Shown here: piece after piece, positions 14,001 through 23,500 of the stretch
How the letters are laid out: each line of letters opens with the position of its first letter
How positions within the stretch are numbered: position 1 is the stretch's first letter
Source of the DNA: a virus
Length of the DNA: 25,482 bases
Direction: 5' to 3' (one strand)
Virus record (IMG/VR): IMGVR_UViG_3300034284_000932
Coordinates: 1-25,482 of that record
Program-made: the position numbers and the translations under genes
Notes under the pieces: generated by a model
Told to the model about the DNA's origin: nothing
What the model saw: the letters and a program-made list of their open reading frames with translations, nothing else
Databases searched by the model: none

Positions 14001-14084
14001 GATGTCACTCTGAGGCAAACTGCTCCTTATCCAATGGCCGTCATCGCCCTTCAACCTGTGTGGGATACTTTCGGTAATGAATAA
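11067..14084 (+). CDS. Tail nozzle protein (tail tubular protein B-like)
   Basis: This 1005-residue protein begins with FYPSFNAGEVSPFIDARTSLEKYRSACRTLENFQILPYGGVIRRPGTEF, a hallmark of podovirus tail nozzle proteins (T7 gp12 type), which form the hexameric tube through which DNA leaves. The C-terminal half carries further family-like patterns (TVALHEQRIFWSGTSREP, RNGRKLRELVYEL, ITNGEIMELAYQQQP). T7 gp12 is about 790 residues; the excess is explained by insertions. A Trp-rich CBM-like module lies at ~106-146 (AWETG...YLIGNYV). Two more are in tandem at ~226-283 (RWVAGTTYAAGEYV, then SYVVGDIV). A beta-rich segment follows to about residue 590 and is AT-richer than the flanks in places. The stop overlaps the next gene by eight bases. 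Confidence 0.88.
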   Translation: MPKFDFYPSFNAGEVSPFIDARTSLEKYRSACRTLENFQILPYGGVIRRPGTEFRGTTKNPNLGEVRLIGFNFSTTTRFIIEMGVGYMRFWSGVTGVPVTVAPPAAWETGSIYLIGNYVTSSGTTYYCTSAHTSDAFASDLAAGRWVAQTILEVPTPYTGMHLREIQFSQINDIMYFAHASYPPYKLSRLADNNWTFEIIDWDYPPLQDRNDTDGVINVTQGSSAIPRWVAGTTYAAGEYVQPPAWTQNTSYVVGDIVENASVAYKATTSHTSPASFVATNWTAQAASGLFRYKTLVAHKAGTRFGTDANDLKLSSLPLPLNRMGRHVISAPANTFSSVLVGQKMELKWPTSYTGFGSSGVSVIGQSAEISVEIIQDTSSRLSEIEGEWDLITSGKWNATIQILRIDRSKTGVVVATATRSGSTVSVYHPNHRWSDGDAISVGSDPGITATPYYTREANIAVTGTHTYTYTTPDATNTGTIGISPVNLTKAEVVAEFTRDTNLAGDANIIYAGTQTRQASIMIRVINWSASTNTPAIPVARIQPRKSESGGFATILQVYSGSSALIRVDSYLGTNRHHLQANTKLWSLPAFFSGNYPRTVALHEQRIFWSGTSREPVTLWGSEIDNFENFKIGANASDSVKITLAASEGNRINWLYSQQNSLLVGTSGDEWAVSAADSASTLSATNLEAKRQSAYGGKYLRAVIVNDVLLFVQRNGRKLRELVYELNKDGWVAPDLTLLAEHITNGEIMELAYQQQPDAVLWCVRGDGTLIGMTYERDQKVVGWHRHTIADNADVESVATIYGNGTEDEVWMVVKRTVSGQDYRTIERFPLLWRKYLDDQTANSWRYLDGWSAFASGAAGRSISGLDRFNGKTVTVMQEGQAPITRTVASGAITVPTAAAGYVGLPYTSTLTPMKLDMDLEDGSSQGRKKRIHKIIARLYKSRGGEVRTNNGEWYALADTLSTGDQKMILAGAFGIDADVTLRQTAPYPMAVIALQPVWDTFGNE

Positions 14085-14493
14085 CATCACCATGCGACCC
14101 TACACGGAAAGCGATTACGACATGCTCTGCGAGTGGTGGCACGCGCACGGGAAGCAACGCCGCCCGGAGCAAATGCTGCCCAAGTGCGGAGTCGTTTGCG
14201 AACTCGATGGCAAGCCGACCAGCGCCCTCTTCCTGCATATGGACAACTCCTGCGGCATGTGCATGGCCGACCACGCCGTGAGCGCCCCCGGCCTTTCTTT
14301 GAAAGCCGCCATGCTCGCTTTCCGGCATTGCGTGTCGTGCCTCAAAAAAATCGCCAAGGATTTCGGCTACCACACCATGGCCGTCTTTACTTATCCCAGC
14401 ATCGCTCGCGTGTTAGAGCGGCAGGGGTTCCGTGAGGCAAACCGAGATCAAGTTTTTCTAATGACGCCAACCGAGGAGGTTTCCAATGGCTGA
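14077..14493 (+). CDS. GNAT-like acetyltransferase-fold protein
   Basis: This 138-residue protein has the small GNAT layout seen in podovirus late regions between the nozzle and the internal virion proteins. MRPYTESDYDMLCEWWHAHG is an N-terminal alpha/beta start. A central beta segment follows (CELDGKPTSALFLHM). The end, IARVLERQGFREA (109-121), is a typical C-terminal GNAT motif. No clear Q/RxxGxG acetyl-CoA loop is visible, so enzymatic activity is doubtful; it could be a structural or modifying factor. Several Cys residues (CGMC, CVSC) are notable. The start ATG 14077 overlaps the previous gene by eight bases, and ATG 14092 is an alternative. It overlaps the following gene by eight bases as well. 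Confidence 0.72.
   Translation: MNNITMRPYTESDYDMLCEWWHAHGKQRRPEQMLPKCGVVCELDGKPTSALFLHMDNSCGMCMADHAVSAPGLSLKAAMLAFRHCVSCLKKIAKDFGYHTMAVFTYPSIARVLERQGFREANRDQVFLMTPTEEVSNG
14473..14479 (+). promoter_or_regulatory. Ribosome binding site of the gp14-like gene
   Basis: GAGGAGG is spaced six bases from ATG 14486. It is one of only two strong Shine-Dalgarno sequences in the window and fixes this start inside the end of the preceding gene. Confidence 0.8.
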
Positions 14494-15487
14494 CCCCGGC
14501 ACATGGTTAGCCATCGGTTCTGTTGTCGCCACAGCCGCTTCAACTGGCATCGCGATGTATTCCGCCGACCAGCAGTCGAAGTCCCAAGCCGCCATCGCCG
14601 ACTACAACCGCCAAATCAACGAGCAGAACGCCTCATGGCAGCGCATGGCCGCAGAGCGGGCCGCGCAGAGCGAGCAATACAATGCCCAGCTTGCCATCTT
14701 CAACGCCCAGTCGCAGCAATCGCAGGCCGCTTTCCAGTCACAGATTTCCACCTACCAGAACGAGCAACTTCGCCAGCAATCGCAGTTCAGCGACATGCAG
14801 GCGCAGATGCAACGTGATGCCGCCGACCAGATGCGCCAGCAGGCGGACGGGCAAGACCGCCAAGCCAAGGAGCAGGCCGACCGCATCCGCGCCGAGAAGA
14901 ACCGCATCCTCGGTCTCCAGCGCAGCCAGTTCGCCAAGGGTGGAGTCACCACCGAAGGTTCTCCTCTTGCTGTTTTGGCTGATACCGCAAATCTCTACGA
15001 GATGCAGGTCGCCGACACGCGCCTCCTCGCCAATCTGGAATCCAACAAAAAACGCTACGAGGCGGATGTCACCGATTTCAATGCAGGCATCACCGCGCTG
15101 GAGGGTGGCATGATGCGCGACCAGGCCAAGATCAACGAGTCGGCCATCGGGTTCAACCTCAACCAAGACCTCTTCACCGCAGGCCGGAATCTGGATTCCG
15201 CCCGCATGTCCTTCAATGACGCGCAGTTTGCCGAAAAGGCCGCAGGCGCAGGCTACCGCATCTCCATGCGCCAAGCCGCCATCGAGCAGCAAGCAGGCTA
15301 CGCGACCTCCCGCGCCACCCAACTTGGTGGCTACGCCGCCGGAGCCGCTGGAGTCGCCCAGATGGGTCAGATCGGCATGTCCGCCTACGGAAGCTCGAAA
15401 TCCAAAGAAGCAGCGAGTGGAGCAACATCACCCGGAGGAGCCTACAACCCATACGCCCAAGTAAGGCGAGCCAAAGCCGTTTCCTAA
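14486..15487 (+). CDS. Internal virion protein, gp14-like
   Basis: This 333-residue protein has a hydrophobic N-terminal segment (~7-25, WLAIGSVVATAASTGIAMYS), then a very Gln/Ala-rich helical region (~40-150) and the pattern RSQFAKGGVTTEGSPLAVLADT (GSP at 158-160). That pattern is widespread in podovirus internal virion protein B (T7 gp14) and its relatives. In T7, gp14 is ejected first and forms an outer-membrane channel for the DNA. The C-terminus returns to a small-residue hydrophobic stretch (GGYAAGAAGVAQMGQIGMSAYG), which suits membrane insertion. It lies directly upstream of the gp15- and gp16-position genes, as in T7. A degenerate 15-bp element copy is embedded at 14972 but encodes part of this conserved motif. 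Confidence 0.8.
   Translation: MADPGTWLAIGSVVATAASTGIAMYSADQQSKSQAAIADYNRQINEQNASWQRMAAERAAQSEQYNAQLAIFNAQSQQSQAAFQSQISTYQNEQLRQQSQFSDMQAQMQRDAADQMRQQADGQDRQAKEQADRIRAEKNRILGLQRSQFAKGGVTTEGSPLAVLADTANLYEMQVADTRLLANLESNKKRYEADVTDFNAGITALEGGMMRDQAKINESAIGFNLNQDLFTAGRNLDSARMSFNDAQFAEKAAGAGYRISMRQAAIEQQAGYATSRATQLGGYAAGAAGVAQMGQIGMSAYGSSKSKEAASGATSPGGAYNPYAQVRRAKAVS
14972..14986 (+). repeat. 15-bp element copy 6 (degenerate, intragenic)
   Basis: GTTTTGGCTGATACC has one mismatch to the main form (A to G at position 7). It encodes VLADT in a conserved part of the gp14-like protein, so protein constraint may explain the match by chance. Confidence 0.2.
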
Positions 15488-15489
15488 CC

Positions 15490-17568
15490 ATGCCAGCCAT
15501 CCGACTCGTTGATATCCCAAACGCAGGCCCACAAGCCCTCGGCCCCAGCAATGTGGGCATCTCCGCGCCATCCGTGCCGCGCTTTGCCGTAGACCCGCAG
15601 GCCGCGAAGCTCACCGGAGCCGCTATGGTGGATTCCTCCATCGCAACCCGTGGAGCCAAGTCGATGCTCGACCAGACGCTGGCGCTCGATGCCTTTTCTC
15701 AAGAAGCCAAAGCCGCTGCAAAATTTGGCGACTCCATACAAGGTATTGGAAATGTCGCTTTTCAGTGGGGTCAAAAATTTGCAGAAGCAAAGGATTACGC
15801 AGATATCCAGCGTGGGGAGACGATTCTCGCGGTCGCCTCACAAAAACAGAAAGCCGACCAAGCAACTCTCCCAATGGAAAAGTGGGGCGAATCTCTGGCG
15901 CGGAACCAAGAGGAAACCAAAAAGGCGCTTTCAGAAATTCAATTCAGCAACAACGCCGCTGCAAAATTCAACCCGTATTTCGAGAGTTGGTCAGTAAAAT
16001 CCGAGGCGTCGATGAATGCGGAATCCCGCATCAAGCAATTGGAACTTGCCAAGACCGACATCAAGGCCAACGCCCTCCGACTCGCCGCCGAGGGCAATTT
16101 TGAAGCCTCTCTTTCCGCTTTCAAGGGTGGGGTGGACAAAGGCGTTTTTACCCAAGAGGACTTCGATAAATTTGGAGCCGACATCCGTGACAACGAAATC
16201 CGTGCCACCGAGGCCATGCAGACTGACCGGATCACCGCTGATATGATGACGGACTGGACGGTCGCGAAGCAGCACCTCACCGAATATGTCAAGACCGCCG
16301 GGGACGCAAAGGACAATGCCCGCATTGATGGCGAATACGGACAGATGCCGATGAGTAAAGTCCGCCGGTTGATGGCACAAGTCGATCAGCAAGGACGGAT
16401 CAGCGAGGCGAACAACTACAACATTCTCGCCCAAGCCATCGATTCCAACACCCCGATCCGCGATGCCAACGGGAACGAAATCCTCATCACCGACAAAGAC
16501 AAACTTGAATCAGCACTGGCGTCTTACAAAGTCACCGGCACAGAGTCCAAGAAACGGTTGGAGCGGTTGATCAGCGACAATGTGCCGTATGATGCCAAAA
16601 AAATCTCCGAAGTGAATGCGCGGTTGGCAACCTACGACCCGGCGACTGACAATGACCTCAGCGAATACGCGACCTTGCAGAACAAAATCGCCGCCAATAC
16701 ACCCAAACAGCTTCGCCCGCTTCTCAATGACCGGCTTGCCCAATCGGTCAAAAAATTCAACGCCGATGGGACGCTCAAATCACCAACCGAAAAATGGCAA
16801 GGTGACATAATTAACGGAGTCTGGAATCTTGGAAAATCGGGACTCCTCGGCGATACCGGAACGGAAAAAACATCCTCCGGCCTTTATGGAGAAAAGATCA
16901 TCGACCTGCCAAAACACAATGCCTACTGGGTAAATGTGCTATCTATTCAAAATGGGTTGCGCGATTGGTTTGCTAAACCGGAGAACAAAGACAAAACCGA
17001 GGCTGACGCCATCCAATACCGCGACCAACTTATTGAGCCAAGGCTAAAAGGTAAAGCCCTTGAGTTGTTCAAACAGAAGTCGCCGCCCTCGTTTCTGCCA
17101 AGCTCTGGATGGCAAACACGCATGATGGATCGAGTGGATGCCCCAGCCGCGCCTCCATCTCCAACGCTTGAGCGTGAACAAAAAATGCGAGAAAAGGCTC
17201 AGTCCACCAAGGCCGAAGGTAAGGTGACCCACTACAACTTCCCCGGCGATCCGTATTCCGACTCCAATTCCCGCAACCTCATCGGCGCATGGAATAATCG
17301 CCTCGACGAAAATTCCCTCGCCATCTCGCCCGACATCGAGCGCAAATTCAAAGCCGCCGGGATCGGTAAGGGCGACCCTGTGGAACTCACGCTCGCCGAT
17401 GGGTCCACCGTGATCCGCAACTGGGACGACCGCACCATGCAGGACGCGCAGGCTATCAAAAAATTCGGTAAGCCTCTCACTGGACGCTTCGATTTCCACA
17501 GCCCCGGCGGCAAACAGAAGAACGATGGCATGGCTGTCGTTTCCTTCCGCAAAGCCACCAACGCCTAA
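15490..17568 (+). CDS. Internal virion protein, gp15-like, with C-terminal DPBB-like (putative peptidoglycan lytic) domain
   Basis: This 692-residue protein occupies the gp15 position. Residues ~60-560 are helical and charged, with repeats like AEGNFEASLSAFKGGVDKG...FTQEDFDKF, as in long internal core proteins that build the trans-periplasmic ejection conduit. After a linker rich in Pro/Glu/Lys, residues ~578-690 look like a double-psi beta-barrel or 3D-type domain: THYNFPGDPYSDSNS, a later NSLAIS (608-613), GIGKGDPVELTL, and WDDRTM with Asp646/Asp647. Such folds occur in MltA/RlpA-like lytic transglycosylases, so this end may open peptidoglycan during DNA entry. In T7 the transglycosylase is instead in gp16. 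The domain call is by pattern and moderately sure; position and size support the gp15 role. Confidence 0.7.
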   Translation: MPAIRLVDIPNAGPQALGPSNVGISAPSVPRFAVDPQAAKLTGAAMVDSSIATRGAKSMLDQTLALDAFSQEAKAAAKFGDSIQGIGNVAFQWGQKFAEAKDYADIQRGETILAVASQKQKADQATLPMEKWGESLARNQEETKKALSEIQFSNNAAAKFNPYFESWSVKSEASMNAESRIKQLELAKTDIKANALRLAAEGNFEASLSAFKGGVDKGVFTQEDFDKFGADIRDNEIRATEAMQTDRITADMMTDWTVAKQHLTEYVKTAGDAKDNARIDGEYGQMPMSKVRRLMAQVDQQGRISEANNYNILAQAIDSNTPIRDANGNEILITDKDKLESALASYKVTGTESKKRLERLISDNVPYDAKKISEVNARLATYDPATDNDLSEYATLQNKIAANTPKQLRPLLNDRLAQSVKKFNADGTLKSPTEKWQGDIINGVWNLGKSGLLGDTGTEKTSSGLYGEKIIDLPKHNAYWVNVLSIQNGLRDWFAKPENKDKTEADAIQYRDQLIEPRLKGKALELFKQKSPPSFLPSSGWQTRMMDRVDAPAAPPSPTLEREQKMREKAQSTKAEGKVTHYNFPGDPYSDSNSRNLIGAWNNRLDENSLAISPDIERKFKAAGIGKGDPVELTLADGSTVIRNWDDRTMQDAQAIKKFGKPLTGRFDFHSPGGKQKNDGMAVVSFRKATNA

Positions 17569-17574
17569 CTTTCC

Positions 17575-20500
17575 ATGACTGATCTCATCGACGACGCAAC
17601 AGCAGATTTATACCTCACAGAAATAGACAAGGTTACTGGTGATGACCGTCTGAAAATGGCGAATGCTTTAGAAAAATACGCCGATAGCCTTGCTGAAAAA
17701 AGACGCCAACAGACCGACGAACACTTTTCCAAACTATTCACTGACGAAGCCTATTTCGAGCAACAGAAGGCGGCTAACACTGCCGTGCAGGAATCCATCG
17801 ACCCCGACCAAACGGCAAAAAGCGCAGCCATTGGCGCATGGCTGGAGCATCACAACGGCAGGCCCATCGACCCCATGTCCTACCAAGTCGAGCGCGATGC
17901 CTTTGCGATGGCAAACTACGGGAAGAAAAACCTCGATGACAATCAACTCTTCGATTTCATCCGTGGTGAATACGATTGGCAGAAACAACGCACAGAGGCC
18001 ATCAACGACCTCCAGATGCAGGCCGTGGGCAAAGCAATCACCGACTCCCAACTCGGCCAGAATCGTCCTTTCGTGGACGGCATGACCGAGGTCTTCAACC
18101 AGTGGCAGCAAAAATACCCGGAGCTGGTGGACGGCAAAAATGACGCCGCCTTCCTCTCGCAGGGCTACAAGCTCTACTACGACACGATCAACGACCTCGA
18201 CACCGTTCGCCCGCAGGCATCCAAGGCGCTCTCCACGCTCACCTCGTTCACCCAAGGCAACGCCACCGACGAGGAGATGCAAAGCCTCGCCAATGATTTC
18301 GTCGGCGCTCCACCCGAAGACCGCCAGAAAATCTACAAATATGTGACCCTCGCCGCGCAGGCCGGTCAGATCGACCGCGCCGGGATCGAGCAGTTTGCCA
18401 TCAACATGGGGCAAGCCTTCACCCGTGGGTTCGATTTCGTTCCGCAGGGAACGCTCCAGATGCAGGAGGCAGGCGTTAATAACTGGCTGGAGTCCATCCG
18501 CAACGGAACGCAAATCTGGGTTCCCGCCGATGGCGACCTCACCAAGGCCGTGGTCGGCAACGCTCCCGCCGGAGCCGAGTCCGATGCGTGGCGGCAGGCC
18601 ACCGTGCCGGAGGCAGAGACACTCATCCAGAGTGGCCAGAATGTGCGCGAGTCCTTCAAGGTCGTGCGCGAACTCCGCAATGTCGCCAAGACCGGCGTCG
18701 ATCCCATCCGCCCCGTGCTGGAGGAGAACTCCTTCTGGGGAACCGCCGAGCGTGGAGCCTACGGTTTGTCTGGCAGCATCCCGCTCATGGGCGCGACTGC
18801 CGTCAATCCCTTCCTCGGCGTCCTCGCCTACCAATCCACGGAATACGACCGCATCATGCTGGAGAACCCGGACATCAATCCGCAGTTCGCCCAAGGTCTC
18901 GCCCTGGTGGAAGGCGCGGCCAATGCCGCCATCGACCGGGTCCAGTTGAGCAGCATCTCCGGGCGACTCCCCATGTTTGGCCGCTACCTCGACCGCATCG
19001 CCAGCGATGGAGTCCGCCGCACCGTCAAGATCGGGGCCAATGTCGTGGAGCAGAACTTGCAGGAAGGCGCTCAAGACCTCATCGCCCCTGTGCTGGAGAC
19101 CGCAGTCGCAAGCCTCCGCGAGGACATGCCCGACAAGGATTTCACGAAGCTCATGGACGACTGGTCTGGCCAGCGGGCTGAGACCTTCTTCGCCACCCTT
19201 CCGCTCGCCCTCATCGGTGGCGGCGTAGCCACATATCGCGACATCAAGAATCCATCTGCCGAACTCAACGCCACAAAGCTCCGCATGGCAGGATTCGGGC
19301 AGGATCAAGTCACCTTCATCCAGCGAGCCGAGAATCCGGAGGAATACGATGCCCGCATCAAGATGGAATGGGAAAAGCGCACGCCGGAGAACATCAAGGC
19401 CGGTGAGCAGGAAGTCCTCAACACCATCGAAAAAGCACGCACTCCCGGAGAACTCGACGCCCGCATGCAGCGAGTCACCGCGCCCGATGGGTCCGAGGAC
19501 ATCGTCGTCACCTCACCCGATGGTAAGGAACTCCTCCGCACCAAGAGTGAGCAGGCCGCGCTGGAGGCTGTGCGTCAGCACAACGAGGCGCAACTCATCA
19601 ACGAGCGCAATGCTGTCTCCGACATGGTGGACTACTTTCGCGCCCAAGACCCCGCCAATGTTGCCACCATCGAAGCGCCTCGCACCGTCCAGCAAGAACT
19701 CGACCGGCTGACAGAGGCTGGTGATTCCAAAGGCATCGCCAATCTCAACGAGCGCATCCGGTTCGCAGGCATCCCCGAAGGGTCCGACCTAACCACCTAC
19801 AACATCCTCGGCGAGGCCAATGTCGAGACGACCGCCGAAGGCGTCTTCCGTGGCGTCATCAAGCTCCGCGAGAATTCCCGCCCGGAGGATGCCTTTGAGG
19901 AGATCAACCATGTCTTCGTCCGCAAGGCGCTCGCCGAGGGCCGCACCGATCTGGATTCCCTGCGCGGGTGGCTCAACCAAACCAGCGAGGCAACCGGCGA
20001 AATCTACGCCACCGAGACCGAAACCGACATCATCGAGAACATCGCCAAGGTCGGCATGGACTACGCCGCAGGCCGCATCGAGGAGACATCCCTTCCGGCC
20101 TCCTTCGTCGACTACATCAAGCGCATGCTCCAAGTCTTCAAAGAGACCATGGCCCGCGCCATCAAGCTCAAGGACGCTTTCGCCACCGGCAAGATCGACT
20201 CCAACTTTGAAACCCTCCTCGCCGACTCGGTCGGCCTCAACCAGCAGGCGCGTGTCGATACCGCCAGCAACAGGGTCATAGGGGAACTGACTCAAGGGCT
20301 TTTCAATTACTCGATTGGTCAGCAGGTTTCGACTGATACTAATTTTAGTATTGGCAACCCGGCAAAAGTCGATGAGAACGGAATCCATTCGTTTGCCAAA
20401 CCACGGCCATCGACCTACGCTACACCCAATGAATCGCAATTTGACCCATCGGCCATCCTCGAAACTCTCGTTCGAGGAAAGACTGGCGCAAATTCAAAGA

Positions 20501-23500
20501 AGCGCCGGAAACATGGGCGAACTCTCGCCAGCTTTTCCGAAATCGTGGATTGGGCAGAAAGCCAAGGCCGAACCATTGATCCTTCGATTTTTGCCGAAAG
20601 AAAAGAACTTGGATCCGGCGGGGAACATTTAGTTTTTCAAGCAGAAGAGGGGCGGGTCTACAAACTCACGAAGCCCGGTCTTTTCGGAATTCAAGCCGAT
20701 GATGCAGGGGCTTACCTGCAACGCTGGGCGCTTGCAAACCGCCTTTTCAATGATGATGCTCGTATCGAAGGCATCGTTAAGCTGACAGGAGAATCCGACT
20801 ATCGCACCGTCGTTTCCCACCGCCACATTGACGGCAGAGACTCGACCCAAGCAGAAATTAAGGACTACCTCCAAAGCCATGGCTTTGTGCAAGTCGAGTC
20901 CCAATGGATTCACCCGACACTTGGAATCGCGGCACTTGATGCTGACACTGCTGGCAACTCGATCACCATGCCGGATGGCACAGTGGCCCCGGTCGATCTC
21001 AACCTCCAACCCGCAAGCCCGCAATACCTCCAGCAGGCCCGTGAACAATCCGGCCTCGGAGGTGTGAGCAACTTTTCCATCGGCATCGCTCCAAATGGAA
21101 CTCCCAGCAACCTCAAGCCAGAGGAGCAGGCGTTGGCAAAATCGCCGGAATTCAAGCAATGGGGTGGGAATTGGGAAGCTTTGAGCCACAAACAATTTTT
21201 AAACGGTGACCCTGTTTCTATCCTTGCTGGAGGAGAGTTTAAAAAAATTGATGGGCAATCACTAATTGACCGAGTGGCAAGCTGGTTTGCATCAAAGCAT
21301 CAAAACAAAGCTATTAACTCTGTGGTTGGGGAGGTGGCTTTAACCAAGAATGGCGTTTCAGACTCTCTTGCCCATGGAATCGGACGAGACAAAGCAGATG
21401 CATTTGCAGCTGTCCCCGAAGTAATTTCAAAAGGTCGCGTTGTTGATTATCAAAAAAACTGGAAAGGCAGAGGCTATGATAGCGTGACTTTAGCGGCTCC
21501 CATTCAAATAGCCGGAAAAGATTTTATAGCAGTTGCTATTGTTATTCGCGAGCAAAGCAAACAGAGATTCTACCTGCATGAGGTAGGATTGAGAGAAAGG
21601 CTCCAGCAAAGCGATGCGTTCAAGTCCGGTGCCAGTGCCGAAGAACAAGCTTCGGTTGAGCCTTCCGGCGCACGCTCTGAAGGAGCCATAAAGAACCTAC
21701 TTCGTGGCATTTTTTCAGTCAACCCCGAATCCGTAACCGTCAAAACCGACGAGAACGGCGAACCGCTTGCTTCAGAGATCGCACGCTTCCGGCAGGAGAC
21801 CGGAACCTCCAACTACTCCATCGCCAGCCAGTCCGAGATCGACCGGGTGAACCGCGCCCTCGGTGGCATGAACCGAGGGCCAGACGCCCGGCTGGCAGTC
21901 TACGAGCGGGCCAAGGCAAAGCTGATCGGCCTCATGCAAAGCAACCAGGCTTCGCTGGACGATTTGAAAAAAGGCACCGTGTCGTTCCGCCGCACGCAAA
22001 TCCTGCAAGCCCTCGGAGAACTCGACGCCATCCTCTCAATCTTCCCGCCAGATTTGCGCGGCAGGGTGGGGGGCTACACCAAGCTCGCCAGCATCGCACC
22101 GCACGATGTCTTCAAGGATGGCGAGAAGGTCAGCGAGGTCAGCGGCATGAACGGCGCGATCATCAGCGCATGGATGCGCGAAGGCCAAAACATCGGGCAG
22201 GCAGGTCAGCAAACCGAACTCCCGCCCGGCTACACAGCCAAAGAAAACCTCGGCACCGCCCGCGCAGACCGTGCCATATCAGACTTCTTCAAAAAGCGAA
22301 TCGAGATGATCGACCGTGAATTGGAGAAGACCCTCCGTCGCGAATACGACGAAGCCTTCCGAAAGCTTCTCGACCGAACCAAACCCAAGAAAGCCGCACC
22401 GGGAGAGAAGCCGAAGGGCATCGGCGGCGACATCCAAGACCTGTTCGCCGTGGTGCGGGATTCGGTGGACATGAACGCCACGCAAGTTGCCGCACACATC
22501 GCTGGGTTGGATTCCATGATCGCATCCGGGGAACTCACCGCCGAGCAGGAGGCGAGGGAGCAGATCGAAGCCGCGCTGGTGGCACTCACGGGAGATTGGA
22601 AAAACGCCGACTCAGATCGCCGCCGCACTGCGCTCACTGAGGCGACCCGCATCTGGAGCGGTGCCTATGCTGCACACACGCAAAAAGTGATCCGGCAGCG
22701 TGAGGAGCGTGAGATCGCAAGGGCCGAGTCCATCATAGCCACCGGCAAGGATGGTGATATGCCTGGCCGAGCATCCAAAGCCATTTCCGATTCCGGACTC
22801 AAAGGCACTTGGAAGGACTACATTCTCAACCTTCTTAATTTCGACCAAGTAGTCGGCGTGCTATTCGGAGAAAATACTGAATTCTCCAACACGATCATCG
22901 ACAAGCAACGCCTTGCCGAAAACGCCAAAGAGGACGGGTCGCAAACCAAAATGCAGGGTCTGGAAGATTTCTTCAGCGGCCTCGCGGGCGGCAACCTACT
23001 CGCCGGAGAGCGCCTGCGCTACCAACTCACGCAGCCCATCATGACGGTGAACGACATTCAAATGTCGCAGCTTGAAGGACTCTCAGCCGTCATGATGTGG
23101 GCGCAGGAAGACGGTCGTCGGCACATGGAAGGCGAGCGAGACGAAAATGGCAGACCCTCCGGGAAATGGAACTACGACCAAGCATTTGTTGACGAGATAA
23201 CGACCAATCTTTCCGCCGAGGCGCTGGCTCTCCGCGATTGGCTCTCCAAGCAGTATGCCGCCGAATACGCCAACATCAATGCGGTCTACTCTGAACTCAA
23301 TGGAGTCAACCTCCCGCAAATCCAAAACTACTCGCCAGTCACCGTGCAGCCGGTCAACGCACCAGCGGGGCAAGTCCTCGATCCTGTCAGCGGATCAGCC
23401 ATGTCCGGAGCCAGCACAAGTCCCGGCGCTCTCCGCACCCGTGGCACCTCCATCGCAGAACCTCGGTTCCAAGATGCCCTGCAAACCTACATCGCCCACA

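Noticed and set aside
14972-14986. Copy 6 as a promoter.
   Set aside because: It has a mismatch and encodes a conserved protein motif, so chance under protein constraint is likely; listed only as a low-confidence repeat.
17734-19308. Long minus-strand ORF (524 residues) opposite the giant protein, with similar ones at 3585-4625 and 5919-7253.
   Set aside because: They mirror the codon phase of GC-rich + strand genes, have no recognisable family or promoter, and overlap well-supported genes.
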